This document shows positions 10,426 through 20,177 of a stretch of 64,000 bases of DNA, piece after piece. The notes under the pieces were generated by a model that did not search any database, had not been told where the DNA came from, and saw only the letters and a program-made list of their open reading frames with translations. The position numbers were made by a program, and so were the translations under genes. Within the stretch, counting starts at the first letter, position 1. Every line of letters begins with the position of its first letter. Origin of the DNA: Cordylochernes scorpioides (Eukaryota > Arthropoda > Arachnida > Pseudoscorpiones > Chernetidae); contig CP092863.1 of NCBI GenBank assembly GCA_030710605.1, positions 64,417,572 through 64,481,571 on the forward strand. The letters are read 5' to 3'.

Positions 10426-11553
10426 CTCAATACTGTGAGCTTTCACTGCAGTCTTATACTGAGGTCTTGGTGTGATAAACATAGTCAGGGTCATATTCCT
10501 GTGTCCCAATGTGAGTGTGCCATGATACTTCTGTGCAAGTTTTACATGGACTGCCATTGTAAAGATGCCCATGCCACCATCAGCTTTGTCCTACTCAATA
10601 CTGTGAACTTTCACTGCAGTCTTATACTGAGGTCTTGGTGTGATAAACATAGTCAGGGTCATATTCCTGTGTCCCAATGTGAGTGTGCCATGATACTTCT
10701 GTGCAATTTTTACATGGACTGCCATTGTAAAGTTGCCCATGCCACCATCAGCTTTGTCCTACTCAATACTGTGAACTTTCACTGCAGTCTTATACTGAGG
10801 TTTTGGTGTGATAAACATGGTCAGGGTCATATTCCTGTGTCCCAATGTGAGTGTGCCATGATACTTCTGTGCAATTTTTACATGGACTGCAATTGTAAAG
10901 TTGCCCATGCCACCATCAGCTTTGTCCTACTCAATACTGTGAACTTTCACTGGAGTATTATACTGAGGTTTTGGTGTAATAAACATGGTCAGGGTCATAT
11001 TCCTATCTCACAATGTTACTGTGCCATGATACTTCTGTGCAATTTTTACATGGACTGCAATTGTAAAGTTGCCCATGCCACCATCAGCTTTGTCCTACTC
11101 AATACTGTGAACTTTCACTGCAGTCTTATACTGAGGTTTTGGTGTGATAAACATGGTCAGGGTCATATTCCTGTGTCCCAATGTGAGTGTGCCATGATAC
11201 TTCTGTGCAATTTTTACATGGACTGCCATTGTAAAGTTGCCCATGCCACCATCAGCTTTGTCCTACTCAATACTGTGAACTTTCACTGCAGTCTTATACT
11301 GAGGTTTTGGTGTGATAAACATGGTCAGGGTCATATTCCTGTGTCCCAATGTGAGTGTGCCATGATACTTCTGTGCAATTTTTACATGGACTGCAATTGT
11401 AAAGTTGCCCATGCCACCATCAGCTTTGTCCTACTCAATACTGTGAACTTTCACTGGAGTATTATACTGAGGTTTTGGTGTAATAAACATGGTCAGGGTC
11501 ATATTCCTATCTCACAATGTTACTGTGCCATGATACTTCTGTGCAATTTTTAA
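10426..11553 (+). repeat. 168-bp minisatellite, about 6.7 copies, intronic
   Basis: Units begin at 10426, 10594, 10762, 10930, 11098, 11266 and 11434 (CTCAATACTGTGAAC), spacing exactly 168 bp. Units 3-4 match units 6-7, so there is a 504-bp higher-order step. As 168 is divisible by three and the unit has no stop, one frame is open for 403 codons (10342-11553), giving a Cys-rich 56-residue repeat. It lies ~30 bp before exon b, with no splice or start signal of its own, so I treat it as non-coding. Confidence 0.9.
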
Positions 11554-11583
11554 CATGTGAATCTTCTCTTTGTCCCATTCCAG

Positions 11584-11727
11584 AAGCTGCCCAGATGCTG
11601 GTGAAGCAAACCGGCATGCCCAGAATAGTACAGTTATTACGTCGCATCATGCTCAACAACACGGATGACGAGTCACTGAGAGCTGTGGCCGCTGGTTGTC
11701 TCTTCCATCTTGCCTCGGATGCCACCT
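11584..11727 (+). CDS. RAP1GDS1: RAP1GDS1 exon b (144 bp)
   Basis: Acceptor CCCATTCCAG/AAGCTG, donor CACCT/GTAAGT (strong). Joined to exon a it reads HDN-E-AAQMLVKQTGMPRIVQLL to CLFHLASDAT, the counterpart of vertebrate HEGRSAVDQAGGAQIVIDHL. One ARM repeat plus part of the next. Phase 1 on both sides. The 168-bp minisatellite ends just upstream of the polypyrimidine tract. Confidence 0.88.
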
Positions 11728-11884
11728 GTAAGTCACTCACTTCTGGGTTCACACAGAGCTTAAAAATAATGGTAATAACATTGCTGAATGTAAAACTTTC
11801 AACCTTATTTTTCTAATTTCAAGGTTGGTATCACTCTTTTGTCATTTCAAAACTTCATGGTGAAATAATATGAAAAATCATACA

Positions 11885-12105
11885 AATGAGAAATTTTACT
11901 GGGATAAGGTGGATAAATTAAGAAATAGGCATCTCCTTATACCTGAAACACATATGTGGTTAGATTTTTCTTGAATAAACAAGAATGGGTATTTGGCTAA
12001 TTCTGGAATAATAAAAAATCAACAGAATAGTTGATGTTTATTATGATAGATGATGCAAGCCTTCAGAAACTTTCAGCTGCATGATAAGGAGATGTCTTTT
12101 ACTCG
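11885..12105. repeat. Foldback remnant of the HHR-C family
   Basis: Ends carry AGGCATCTCCTTAT and ATAAGGAGATG as inverted repeats; the middle has GAAACACATATGTGGTTAG and TTTTCTTGAATAAACAAG, matching the 3' half of the hammerhead-tipped foldbacks at 45.6, 56.9 and 58.6 kb. The CTGATGA half is missing. Confidence 0.5.
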
Positions 12106-12241
12106 AAATAATAATGTTTCTTTAATAAACAAAAAATAATAAACAAGTTTTTTTGAACGTAAAATAAAACCTAAGGCTATATAGGTCAAGTAGTAGAAGA
12201 ACAAATTATATTTGAAAGCCTGCATTTTTAAAAATAAAATA

Positions 12242-13889
12242 CAGTAAAACCGCTCTATAGTGAACCCCAATGGGACAGAGCTTTTGGTTCACTATAGCCA
12301 CGGTTTGCCCATTTTTTTTAACTTTTCAAAATTTTTAGACCGTATAATTAAAAAACAGCCATACAAACAGGAAAAGGCAGCCACTTAATAATGGTCACTT
12401 TGTTTTAATTCCCTAAATTGACCTTTTTCTTTACAGTAATGCTGAATATCAAAAGAAGTCATTTGATAATAGGTTTTTCTTATCATTAGCATACATGTTT
12501 ATATATAAACCTATGTATTATAAAACTATTTTAGAGGCGTAATATTCTTTTTAAAATAAAACAATTTCTACTGTCCTTACTGCGATGGAAAAATTAAAGG
12601 GAGGGCCTGGCTGTCCTTACTGCGATGGAAAAATTAAAGCCAGGCCCTCCCTTTAATTTTTCCATCGCAGTAAGGACAGTAGAAATTGTTTTATTTTAAA
12701 AAGAATATTACGCCTCTAAAATAGTTTTATAATTTGATAACAGATGGCGCTCTAGTACATATAAACCTATGTATTATTTAAAAATTATGCCAAATTCCCT
12801 AGGCAAAACATTATTAATTATATATTTGAAAGGTATAAGAGTATTTTAGAACATCTTTCTCAAATAACATAATACTAAATTTATTTGAAAAAATGCCTCT
12901 AATACCTTGTTGTTTGAAAGTGAAAAGTAAAATTAGAAAATCAGAATTATCTTAAAATATCGTTATTTCCATCAAAGGAATAAAGCTCCGTGTATTCTGA
13001 ATCAATTGAAGATGAATCAAAAGTATCCAATTAAAAAAAATCGGACGCGAAACATGTTGATACGATAGCCCGATCGGTAAAATTGCGAATAAAAAAGGCC
13101 AATTTGAAAATATCAAATCGGTAGGGAAATGGCAGGCCATATACCTAACAAGAATTCGATTCTAAAAATAGAACTGTAGTGGTAGTTTTACAGACTTTAT
13201 AAGTCGATTTGTTTGTGGCCCATGAGACACGGGTTGGGGGAACTATTTTTTTTTTCTTCTTCCAATTCCAGTTTCCACATATTCTTCTAAATTGTATTTT
13301 AAATTTTGTTTTTAACCTGTTATTCAAACCATTTCTGGCTTTAAAATTATTTGGTATTATTTTTTATCCTAGGTTAATCTTGATATAGAACACTTCTAAA
13401 AGGGCATGCTGCCACTGTTTTTTTTTAGAACGCCATTCTTTGTTTCTTTTCTTTATTTTGGAAGCCATTTGTCTTTTTCTTCTATTTCAAAATTGTCGAA
13501 TGCAAATATATTCTATTAAATAAAAGCATAATGTGTAAAAATTTACACAACATACAGCAAAAATAGAATGGAAATGAAAACAAACAATGCCGCTAATTTT
13601 TTGTTTTGAAATCGCGATCCGTGAGCTGAAACATGCTCAAAATTTTGTTGTTTAAAAAAAAAAAAAATTAAATCACAATTTCAAGTTCGTTATAAGCCTA
13701 GTATTTTTAATAGATTTTATAATTTTGGGACCGAAAATAGGTTCGTTATAGGGGTAGTTCGTTATTTTAAAAATCGCAAAGTTCGTTATAAGGATGGTAT
13801 TTTCAATGGAATGGAATTGGGAATCGCTGTGGGTTCGTTATAAGGGAAGGTTCGCTATATCCAGGGTTCGTATTAGCGGGGTTTTACTG
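12242..13889. mobile_element. Tigger/pogo-like element, 1.65 kb, with nested foldback
   Basis: TIRs CAGTAAAACCGC and GGGGTTTTACTG with TA flanks; sequence follows the 8569-9781 copy. A foldback (12524-12750) inserted inside explains most of the extra length. No transposase frame. Confidence 0.75.
12524..12750. repeat. Palindromic foldback element (family D)
   Basis: Long arms: TTTTAGAGGCGTAATATTC on the left, GAATATTACGCCTCTAAAA on the right, with TACTGTCCTTACTGCGATGG and its complement inside. Same family as 61320-61690, but without the CTGATGA/GAAA tip. Right flank carries AACAGATGGCGCTCTAG. Confidence 0.8.
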
Positions 13890-13924
13890 TATATGAGACA
13901 TTGCAAAATTTTTCAAAACAGTTA

Positions 13925-14300
13925 ACCGATAAGGTACAATTTGGATTATAGATAACAGCGTTGTTACCGGAACGTCACACACTATTTATTTATTTGAATT
14001 TGGTCTTATTACCTTATGTTTAAAACGGTTAACCCTTTGAAAAATAGTACATACGTGAAATAGTACTGGGATCTCTCAGGTGGGTAGGGTGAGATACATT
14101 CCGCTGTATGATCAGGTGGTGTCTTATTCTCAACACAAGGTAATAAGACCAAATCCAAATAAATAAATAGTGTGTAAAAAAAAAGATGCCAAAACCCTAG
14201 ATTGAACCAGGAACTTTTAGATCTTCAGTATAACGCTCTCCCAACACACTATTTATTTATTTGGATTTGGTCTTATTACCTTGTGTTTATTATCTATAAT
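13925..14300. repeat. HHR-A family remnants
   Basis: Pieces of the family in both orientations: ACAGCGTTGTTACCGGAACG with CACACACTATTTATTTATTTG near 13955-13990, antisense words at 14117-14175, and a sense 3' end at 14240-14310. No complete core: CTGATGA is absent. Confidence 0.55.
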
Positions 14301-14369
14301 CCAAATTGTGGCTTATCGTCTTATTCTCAAGTCGTGATGTTTCCTAAAGGAAGGGGCTTGTTGTTACAG

Positions 14370-14492
14370 TCCATGAAGGAGCACTGAAGGCCGGCATCCT
14401 GGATGTGGTGATGGGATATCTGCAAGGTCCCATCCAGGAGCTGAGCCTGGGGTCTCACTGCTTACTGCTGCTGGCTTCTCTGGCTTACACTG
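14370..14492 (+). CDS. RAP1GDS1: RAP1GDS1 exon c (123 bp, one ARM repeat)
   Basis: Acceptor TTGTTACAG/TCCATG, donor ACTG/GTAGGT. Reads F-HEGALKAGILDVVMGYLQ to LLLLASLAYT, matching the vertebrate LINMGVIPTLVKLL...GNLAEL repeat. 41 codons, one ARM repeat. An alternative donor 4 bp downstream (GTAG/GTACTG) would change phase and suit a different start of exon d. Confidence 0.85.
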
Positions 14493-14590
14493 GTAGGTAC
14501 TGGCAATACATTATAGCATTCTAGTTCAGTGATACATTACAGTCCACTATAGCATTCTGGTTCAGTGATACCTCAGAATTGGCACTATAG

Positions 14591-14897
14591 GAGATTTGAC
14601 AACCATCATGATTGGATAAAGTAAAATGCGTCTGCCTTTGTCATAAAGACTGGGAGCACTACTCAGTGGCAGGCCGACTTAGCTCCAAAAGAAATGGCCG
14701 CCTCTGACATGAGGAACAGACGCCATGTGCAGCCGCTCCTAACATGGAGTACAAACGCTGCTCATCCTGTATCCCTGGATCAGGAGCCCTTACAGGGTAT
14801 TATCAGCCAGGCCAGCTGAGCCCAGGTTTTTAGCGAGCTTGTTACTGCTCCCCCTCCTCCTTTTTCATCCGGGCTTGGGACAGCCAAAGGCGGAGTT
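14591..14897 (-). repeat. SINE-1 copy, antisense
   Basis: GACAACCATCATGATTGG through AGGCGGAGTT; the (GAA)n tail end is missing. Confidence 0.7.
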
Positions 14898-15044
14898 AAG
14901 AAAATGCCAAAACCTGGGATCAAACCAAGGACCTTTAGATCTTCAGTCTAACGCTCTCCCAGCTGAGCTTTTTCGGCTTGTTGTTCGGAATTGTTACTAT
15001 ATATCCAATGTAAATCAAATGATTTACACACAAACGCTGTTAAT

Positions 15045-15150
15045 TAAAAGGTAATAGGACCAAATAGATAGTGTGTGACATTTCAGTAACAGTGTTGTTA
15101 CCATCATCAGACAAAATAATCTATAATCCAAATGGTACCTTATCAACACC
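15045..15150 (-). repeat. HHR-A element, single antisense copy
   Basis: Minus strand: GGATTATAG-type end, hammerhead core (15071-15116), then the CTATTTGGTCCTATTACC end. Confidence 0.65.
15071..15116 (-). ncRNA. Hammerhead-like motif HHR-A, canonical core
   Basis: On the minus strand: TTTTGT, core CTGATGA, helix II GGTAACA/TGTTACT (7 bp with one G-U, loop ACAC), GAAA, then TG-T-C and ACACAC. Helix I could be TGT/ACA. Helix III would be a single A-U pair. One of the few copies here with both core strands unmutated. Confidence 0.55.
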
Positions 15151-15587
15151 GTTAATCAAAATATCATATATAATATACTTATTTGGGATTTGGTCTTTAC
15201 CTTGTGATTTCATTCAGGATTAGTCAACATCCAAAAATATTTCCTTATCTCTCTAGTTACAAAGAAATGGCTGTAAAATTATTTCCAATTTATACAAGAG
15301 AGGTCTCTATGAGCATAATAAAACTAGTGAACCGTGTGACACTCCTGCATTGTGTGACCAGGCTTGCCCCCCTAGCGGAGTTTTCCACCTTGAAGGAGGT
15401 ATAGGTCATCTAATCCTGTTGTTTTTCCTACTAACAACTTTATTTCCTGTCTTTACCTCCTTGTGGTGTCTTGTCCAGACTAGTGACAGCTATGTCTATT
15501 GTGGATTCTGTACCATGAGTTCTTGAGAGATAGCTCATTTCTCCTGTATTCACAATGGCAAGGTCTTGATCATTGATCTTCTTCTTT

Positions 15588-15941
15588 CTTATCTCCACTC
15601 AATCATATTAGGGCATCAAATTGTGACCCTTGATGGTGTCTGTTCGACAACCATCATGACTGGGTGAAGTAGAATGCCTTTGTCATTAAGACTGGGAGCA
15701 CTACTCAGTGGCAGGCTGACTTAGCTCCAATATGAAATGGCCGCCTCTGACATGAGGAACAGACGCCATGTGCAGCCGCTCCTAACATGGAGTACAAACG
15801 CTGCTCATCCTGTATCCCTGGATTAGGAGCCCTTACAGGGTACTATCAGCCGGGCCAGCTGAGCCCAGGTTTTTTACAGAGTTTGTTACTGCTCCCCCTC
15901 CTCCTTTTTCATTTGGCCTAGGGACCGGCAAAGGCGGAGTT
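15588..15941 (-). repeat. SINE-1 copy, antisense, near full length
   Basis: From CTTCTTTCTTATCTCCACTC (the (GAA)n tail on the minus strand) to AAAGGCGGAGTT. Confidence 0.75.
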
Positions 15942-16144
15942 TTGGTCATTGATGAGGTCTTCAAGTTGTTCTCTCTTTGAGTCTAGAGTGTCAGATCCCA
16001 TGTTGGAATTTTTTTGCATTAAAATCTCTGAGAAGTATTTTTTAATTTACCTCCTTGTACAGTCTTAGATAAATGTCTTCTGACAGTGTGAGAGAGGAAT
16101 AACCTATATGGGATAATATTCCTTATCAGTAGTTCATTTCTTTG

Positions 16145-16440
16145 CTCCACAAGCTTGATACCTTAATATGATTGAATGGAGATAAAAAAGAAAAAAGATT
16201 CATTTCTTGTTGTCGTTGTTTCTTATTCCCTTGTATAAAGATTACAAGAATTCAATGAGTTCATGCTCCTTGAGCTGTTTTATGATAAGCAGCAGCCTCT
16301 CCGAAAGGTTCTGTTTAGTGCATCTAATGCAAGCCAGAATGTATTCTGTAGCTGCAGGTGCCAAACTACATTTTGGGCAAGTGTCTTTGTCTTCAAAAGG
16401 TCAATTTTGAATATTCTTCTTCTTTTCTCTTTTGTGCAAG
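16145..16440. repeat. SINE-1 tail (+) abutting LINE-A 3' end (-)
   Basis: 16150-16198: ACAAGCTTGATACC...GGAGATAAAAAAG, the SINE-1 tail in sense. 16205-16400: antisense LINE-A C-terminus (CTCCTTGAGCTG, AAGCCAGAATGTATTCTG) ending in the inverted (CAA)n tail. Confidence 0.65.
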
Positions 16441-16474
16441 TTTCTTCTAATCCTCTTCTTGACAAAACTTTATA

Positions 16475-16655
16475 CAGTAGAACTACCTTCCTGTAAAGGA
16501 CAACACCTAATTGCAGAGTCAAAGTGTCCTTTAGGGAGAGGTGTCCTCTTACCAGAGAGTTGCTGAATAGTAAAAATGGTAATTTTGTAAATGAAAACTG
16601 TTCTTTGTAGAGAGGTGTCCTCTAGCTGGGTGTCCGCTAAAGGGAGGTTCTACTG
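16475..16655. mobile_element. Tigger-like MITE (CAGTAGAAC family), 181 bp
   Basis: CAGTAGAACTACC and GGGAGGTTCTACTG termini, TA on each side; interior words AGTGTCCTTTAGGGAGAGG. Other copies: 17522, 24960, 57551, 57938. Confidence 0.8.
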
Positions 16656-16928
16656 TACCAATAATGAATCTAAAATGAGTATACTTTAATTCCAACAGTG
16701 TTTGTTGACATATATGGAGAGAAATGAAATTGTAGAGCACCTTCTCCAACTGTTCTTTACACCGACTGCTGGGAATGTAGTTAGTCTCTCTGTCACAAAG
16801 AGTTTTCTATGTTTGAGCTACCTTCAAACTTTGTCTTTTATGTTTTCCTCTCTAACCTTTCTCTAACTTTCCTCTCTTAACCTCCATATTCCCCTAAGTC
16901 AGCTAGCTAACTGAAAGTGTTTGTGAAG

Positions 16929-17054
16929 AATGTGGTCGTAACCGACTGTCAGAGCCGGAGATCCTCAAATCTCTGGTGGCTCTGGTCACTCTGGAGACTC
17001 CAGCTGACCTCCTGGAGTCTCTTCTGGAGCTGCTGGGGAATCTGGCAGAGAACG
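16929..17054 (+). CDS. RAP1GDS1: RAP1GDS1 exon d (126 bp, one ARM repeat)
   Basis: Frame reads E-CGRNRLSEPEILKSLVAL to ELLGNLAEN, aligned to the vertebrate repeat ending APLAEN. The donor AACG/GTGAGT is strong. The acceptor is uncertain: TTTGTGAAG/AATG keeps phase 1 like all other introns, whereas CTGAAAG/TGTTTG (exon from 16918) needs the alternative exon c donor and adds SVCE. Neither has a good pyrimidine tract directly before it. Confidence 0.75.
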
Positions 17055-17149
17055 GTGAGTCTGGGAGCTACAATGGGGTTTGTTTTTCTGATGGAGAGAG
17101 AAATATTTCTTTTTGAAAATAGAACCATCCATTATAATATAATGCAGCT

Positions 17150-17480
17150 TGTGATTGTAAAACGACATTTGAAAATTATCCCGCATGAGTTTCTTTTCAA
17201 TGAAAAATTAAAGTTTATATTCGAAGTTAGGATCAGACATGAGTTTATATGTCCAGGGTAGGCTAGTGGACATGGCATCTGCCCGGTAAGCGGAACACTG
17301 TGGGTTCGATTCCCATCCCTGGACACTTTTATTTTTCTGTTTATCATTACTCTTCACAATTCATCCTTTCATACCTCATCCTTAAGGTTAGAAATAATCG
17401 TTATTTCTCCTTAAAATAAACTTTGGTTTTTCATTGAAAAGAAACTCATGCAGGATAATTTTCAAATGTCGTTTTACAGA
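17150..17480. repeat. Foldback/MITE with tRNA-like core, copy 2
   Basis: TIRs of ~60 bp: GTAAAACGACATTTGAAAAT at the left and ATTTTCAAATGTCGTTTTAC at the right. The tRNA-like segment 17251-17324 lies in the middle. Confidence 0.75.
17251..17324 (+). ncRNA. tRNA-like sequence in foldback, copy 2
   Basis: Best-formed of the three: acceptor GTCCAGG/CCTGGAC, anticodon stem CTGC/GCGG with loop CCGGTAA, T stem TGGG/CCCA around TTCGATT, B box GGTTCGATTCC. The loop lacks U33. 74 nt, no intron. Confidence 0.6.
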
Positions 17481-17521
17481 AACATCCATGTTTAAATCTT
17501 TAGATAATAAAAAGGCATATA

Positions 17522-17680
17522 CAGTAGAACCTCTACGAGAGGACACTCCTGCTAGAGGACACTACCTTCACAAAATAACCATTTTTACTATTTTGATACT
17601 CTCCGGTAAGAAGACACCTCTCCCTAAAGGACACTTTGGGTTTGAAATTAGGTGTTGTAGTTTACATGGAGGTTCTACTG
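17522..17680. mobile_element. Tigger-like MITE, 159 bp
   Basis: CAGTAGAACCTC and GGAGGTTCTACTG termini between TA dinucleotides. Confidence 0.85.
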
Positions 17681-17734
17681 TATTGGCAAATAAATCTTGT
17701 TATTTTTGTTAATAATAAGCAAAATAGCTTTCTA

Positions 17735-17890
17735 GGATGAGATTTCCTTATTTTATTATAAATTGATCTCAAGCTTTCAGGTATCACAAATCCTTCAACA
17801 CGAGTATATGACACAATCATGCACTCCTGTAGAAGGATTTGTGATACCTGAAAGCTTGAGATGAATATACAATAAAGCATGAAACTCTCA
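17735..17890. repeat. Foldback with inverted HHR-B motifs
   Basis: CTCAAGCTTTCAGGTATCAC (left) pairs with GTGATACCTGAAAGCTTGAG (right). Each arm holds a degenerate hammerhead core: minus copy at ~17773-17810, plus copy at 17824-17860 with CTGTAGA, AGG/CCT stem, GAAA, GCTT. Confidence 0.7.
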
Positions 17891-17913
17891 TCCTCAGAAG
17901 CCATTTTACTTAT

Positions 17914-18271
17914 CTTCTTCTTTCTTATCTCCACTCAATCATATTAGGGTATCAAGTTGTGACCCTTGATGGTGTCTGTTTGACAACCACCATGACTGGG
18001 TGAAGTAGAATGCCTTTGTCATTAAGACTGGGAGCACTACTCAGTGGCAGGCCGACTTAGCTCCAAAAGAAATAGCCGCCTCTGACATGAGGAACAGATG
18101 CCATGTGCAGCCGCTCCTAACATGGAGTACAAACGCTGCTCATCCTGTATCCCTGGATTAGGAGCCCTTACAGGGTACTATCAGCCGGGCCAGATGAGGT
18201 TTTTTAGTGAGCTTGTTACTGCTACCCCTCCTCCTTTTTCATCCGGGCTTGGGACCGGCAAAGGCGGAGTT
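17914..18271 (-). repeat. SINE-1 copy, antisense, near full length
   Basis: Tail CTTCTTCTTTCTTATCTCC first, head AGGCGGAGTT last. The following 18272-18830 is intron sequence in which I see nothing assignable. Confidence 0.75.
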
Positions 18272-18830
18272 CTACTTATTATTAACATGTATTGCAGAGG
18301 ATTTTACTTTTCCATAATCTTTTTAATCAATCCAATCTATGTGTTTTTTTAATTATCTGAAGAAATATTTGTCACAGAATCTCAACTACATGACTGGCAC
18401 ACCAATAAATGGCTAGCCTATAATCCATTTGAGTTTCTTCTTGTCATGAAAACCAAGTCGCCCTTCCCAAAAATGTAAGGTTTTTTGGAGGTGCCTCCAG
18501 TGTGTGAGGGATGTTACACCACTTCCCATTTGTCAAAGTGATATTACAATCAATTATATGTGGAGAGAGTTTCTAAACATTGTAGTCAAGTCCTTGGTTG
18601 GAGGGGACAGCCTCTGGAAGACTGTTGCTGTGGCAGCAAGATTCAGCTCCCTAGAGAAGACACAGAAGTGATTGTCAGAGAATTTCTAAAATTTCACCTG
18701 CCCCAACGTTTGGTCTCTAAACTCCAGAATACAATGTTTTTTTTTTTTACTTATCCTTTTATTAGTGTAAATTAGACAATATCTTGGAGGTCGTGTTCAT
18801 AAAGAAGTTCAAGAATTCTTCTCCAGATGT

Positions 18831-18996
18831 AAAAGGAGGAGGGGGAGCAGTAACAAGCTTGTTAAAAAACCAGGGTTCAATTGGCCCGGCTGATAGCACC
18901 CTGTAAGGGCTCCCATCCTTGGGTTACAGGATAATCAGCAATTCTCCATGTTAGGAGCGGCTGCACAAGTTTCCTCCTGTTAGAGGCGGCCATTTA
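18831..18996 (+). repeat. SINE-1 fragment, sense, diverged
   Basis: AAAAGGAGGAGGGGGAGCAG to AGAGGCGGCCATTT; about half the family length. Confidence 0.6.
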
Positions 18997-19109
18997 ATAC
19001 CAGGTCAAAGTCCAAGTTACATCTCTCTGTAGGTGACCTCGGGGAAATGCTGGATAAAACCAGCGTAACTGGCATATAACCTATATGGAGTCATGCATCC
19101 TATGTTGTA

Positions 19110-19290
19110 AGATTATAAACTCAAAAAGGAACTTCTTCTATAGAACATGTTTATTTTGATAGCTTTCAAACGACATTGTTCTTCAATGGGCATAAAGACA
19201 AGGTGTGATGTGTGCAATTATATAGACGTACATTGATCACGTACAATAATCCTATGGATTATTAGGTGTTATTAAGAGAAAGACTCTAAC
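19110..19290 (-). repeat. HHR-B family fragment, antisense
   Basis: TTTATTTTGATAGCTTTCAA and GTTCTTCAATGGGC match the 22250-22330 copy. Minus strand gives TTGAAGAAC, a short stem, TTTGAAAGCT; the core is degenerate. Confidence 0.45.
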
Positions 19291-19334
19291 CATACATTGT
19301 CACCATGGCCTGGGTGAGCCCTAGGATTAAAAAG

Positions 19335-19665
19335 GCTTTCTCTGGGGGTTGGTGGAAGGATGGTCTAAACCGTTGGTTTTCAACTGCTACGACCTGGGAT
19401 CAAAATCCCGCATTAGACACTTTTTTTCTGATTAAAAAAATAAAAATACTCCAGTGGACCCTGATTCTTGCAAAAGACCAACCCCACTAGCGAGTGCAAG
19501 TAATCAAACGGGGCTTTGGTACATTTGTAAGTGCAAAAGTCAAACTGCTTTTCATATGTGTAGACATGTGGTGCGCTTACAGTAAAAGTAGTCACTAACT
19601 ACCTACCATGATTAACATGGCCTGTACCACGTGTACTTGGGTTAAATTAATAAAAAAAAGGCTTT
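19335..19665 (+). repeat. SINE-2 copy, sense, with tRNA-like head and poly(A)
   Basis: Head contains GATGGTCTAAACCGTTGG (A-box-like), TTTTCAAC at the anticodon position and GGGATCAAAATCCC (B-box/T-arm-like). The body has CATGTGTAGACATGTGGTGC; the tail ends TAATAAAAAAAAGG. Head resembles a tRNA with a TTC-type anticodon loop, by eye only. Confidence 0.6.
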
Positions 19666-19934
19666 CTCTAGGTTCTCTTTAGGGACACTGTGAAGACCGC
19701 ATGTTGGAGATTCTGAAGCCGGCTAGATGCTCAGAGTGGGCGGCTGTTTCGATTGAATTTTCATTTATTATTTATTTGTAAACCACTTGATATGTGCACT
19801 CATAGACAAAACTTAAGAAAGTGGAAAATCTTTGATGTCTTTTTTTTTTTGATGGAGACAGAGGCAAATTTGCTCACAATTGGTTTTCTTGTGTGCCTTC
19901 AATAAATGTTACTATGTATCAAATATCTTTCAGA

Positions 19935-20165
19935 ATTACAAGAAAATAAGACCTAATCCAAATAAATTAATAGTGTGTGACATTTTGGAAGCAGTGTTGT
20001 TACCTTCATCGGACAAAAGAATGAAATCATTTATAATAAATAATTAATAAATCATTTTATTCTTTTGTCTGATCATGGCAACAACGCTGTTACTGAAAGG
20101 TCACACACTAATAATTTATTTAGATTTGGTATTATTTTATTGTAGCTATGATCTATACTCCAAAT
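19935..20165. repeat. HHR-A foldback: two cores facing each other
   Basis: Minus core at ~19973-20018 (CCGATGA, helix II decayed) and plus core at 20063-20108 (TTTTGT, CTGATCA, GGCAACA/TGTTACT, GAAA, GGTC, ACACAC) separated by ~45 bp of AT-rich sequence. AAAAGAATGAAAT and ATTTTATTCTTTT form the inner stem. Confidence 0.65.
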
Positions 20166-20177
20166 TGTGCTTTATCA

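Noticed and set aside
10342-11553. 403-codon ORF as a protein-coding gene
   Set aside because: It is wholly a 168-bp tandem array in an intron; no splice sites or homologous domain, and substitutions do not look constrained.
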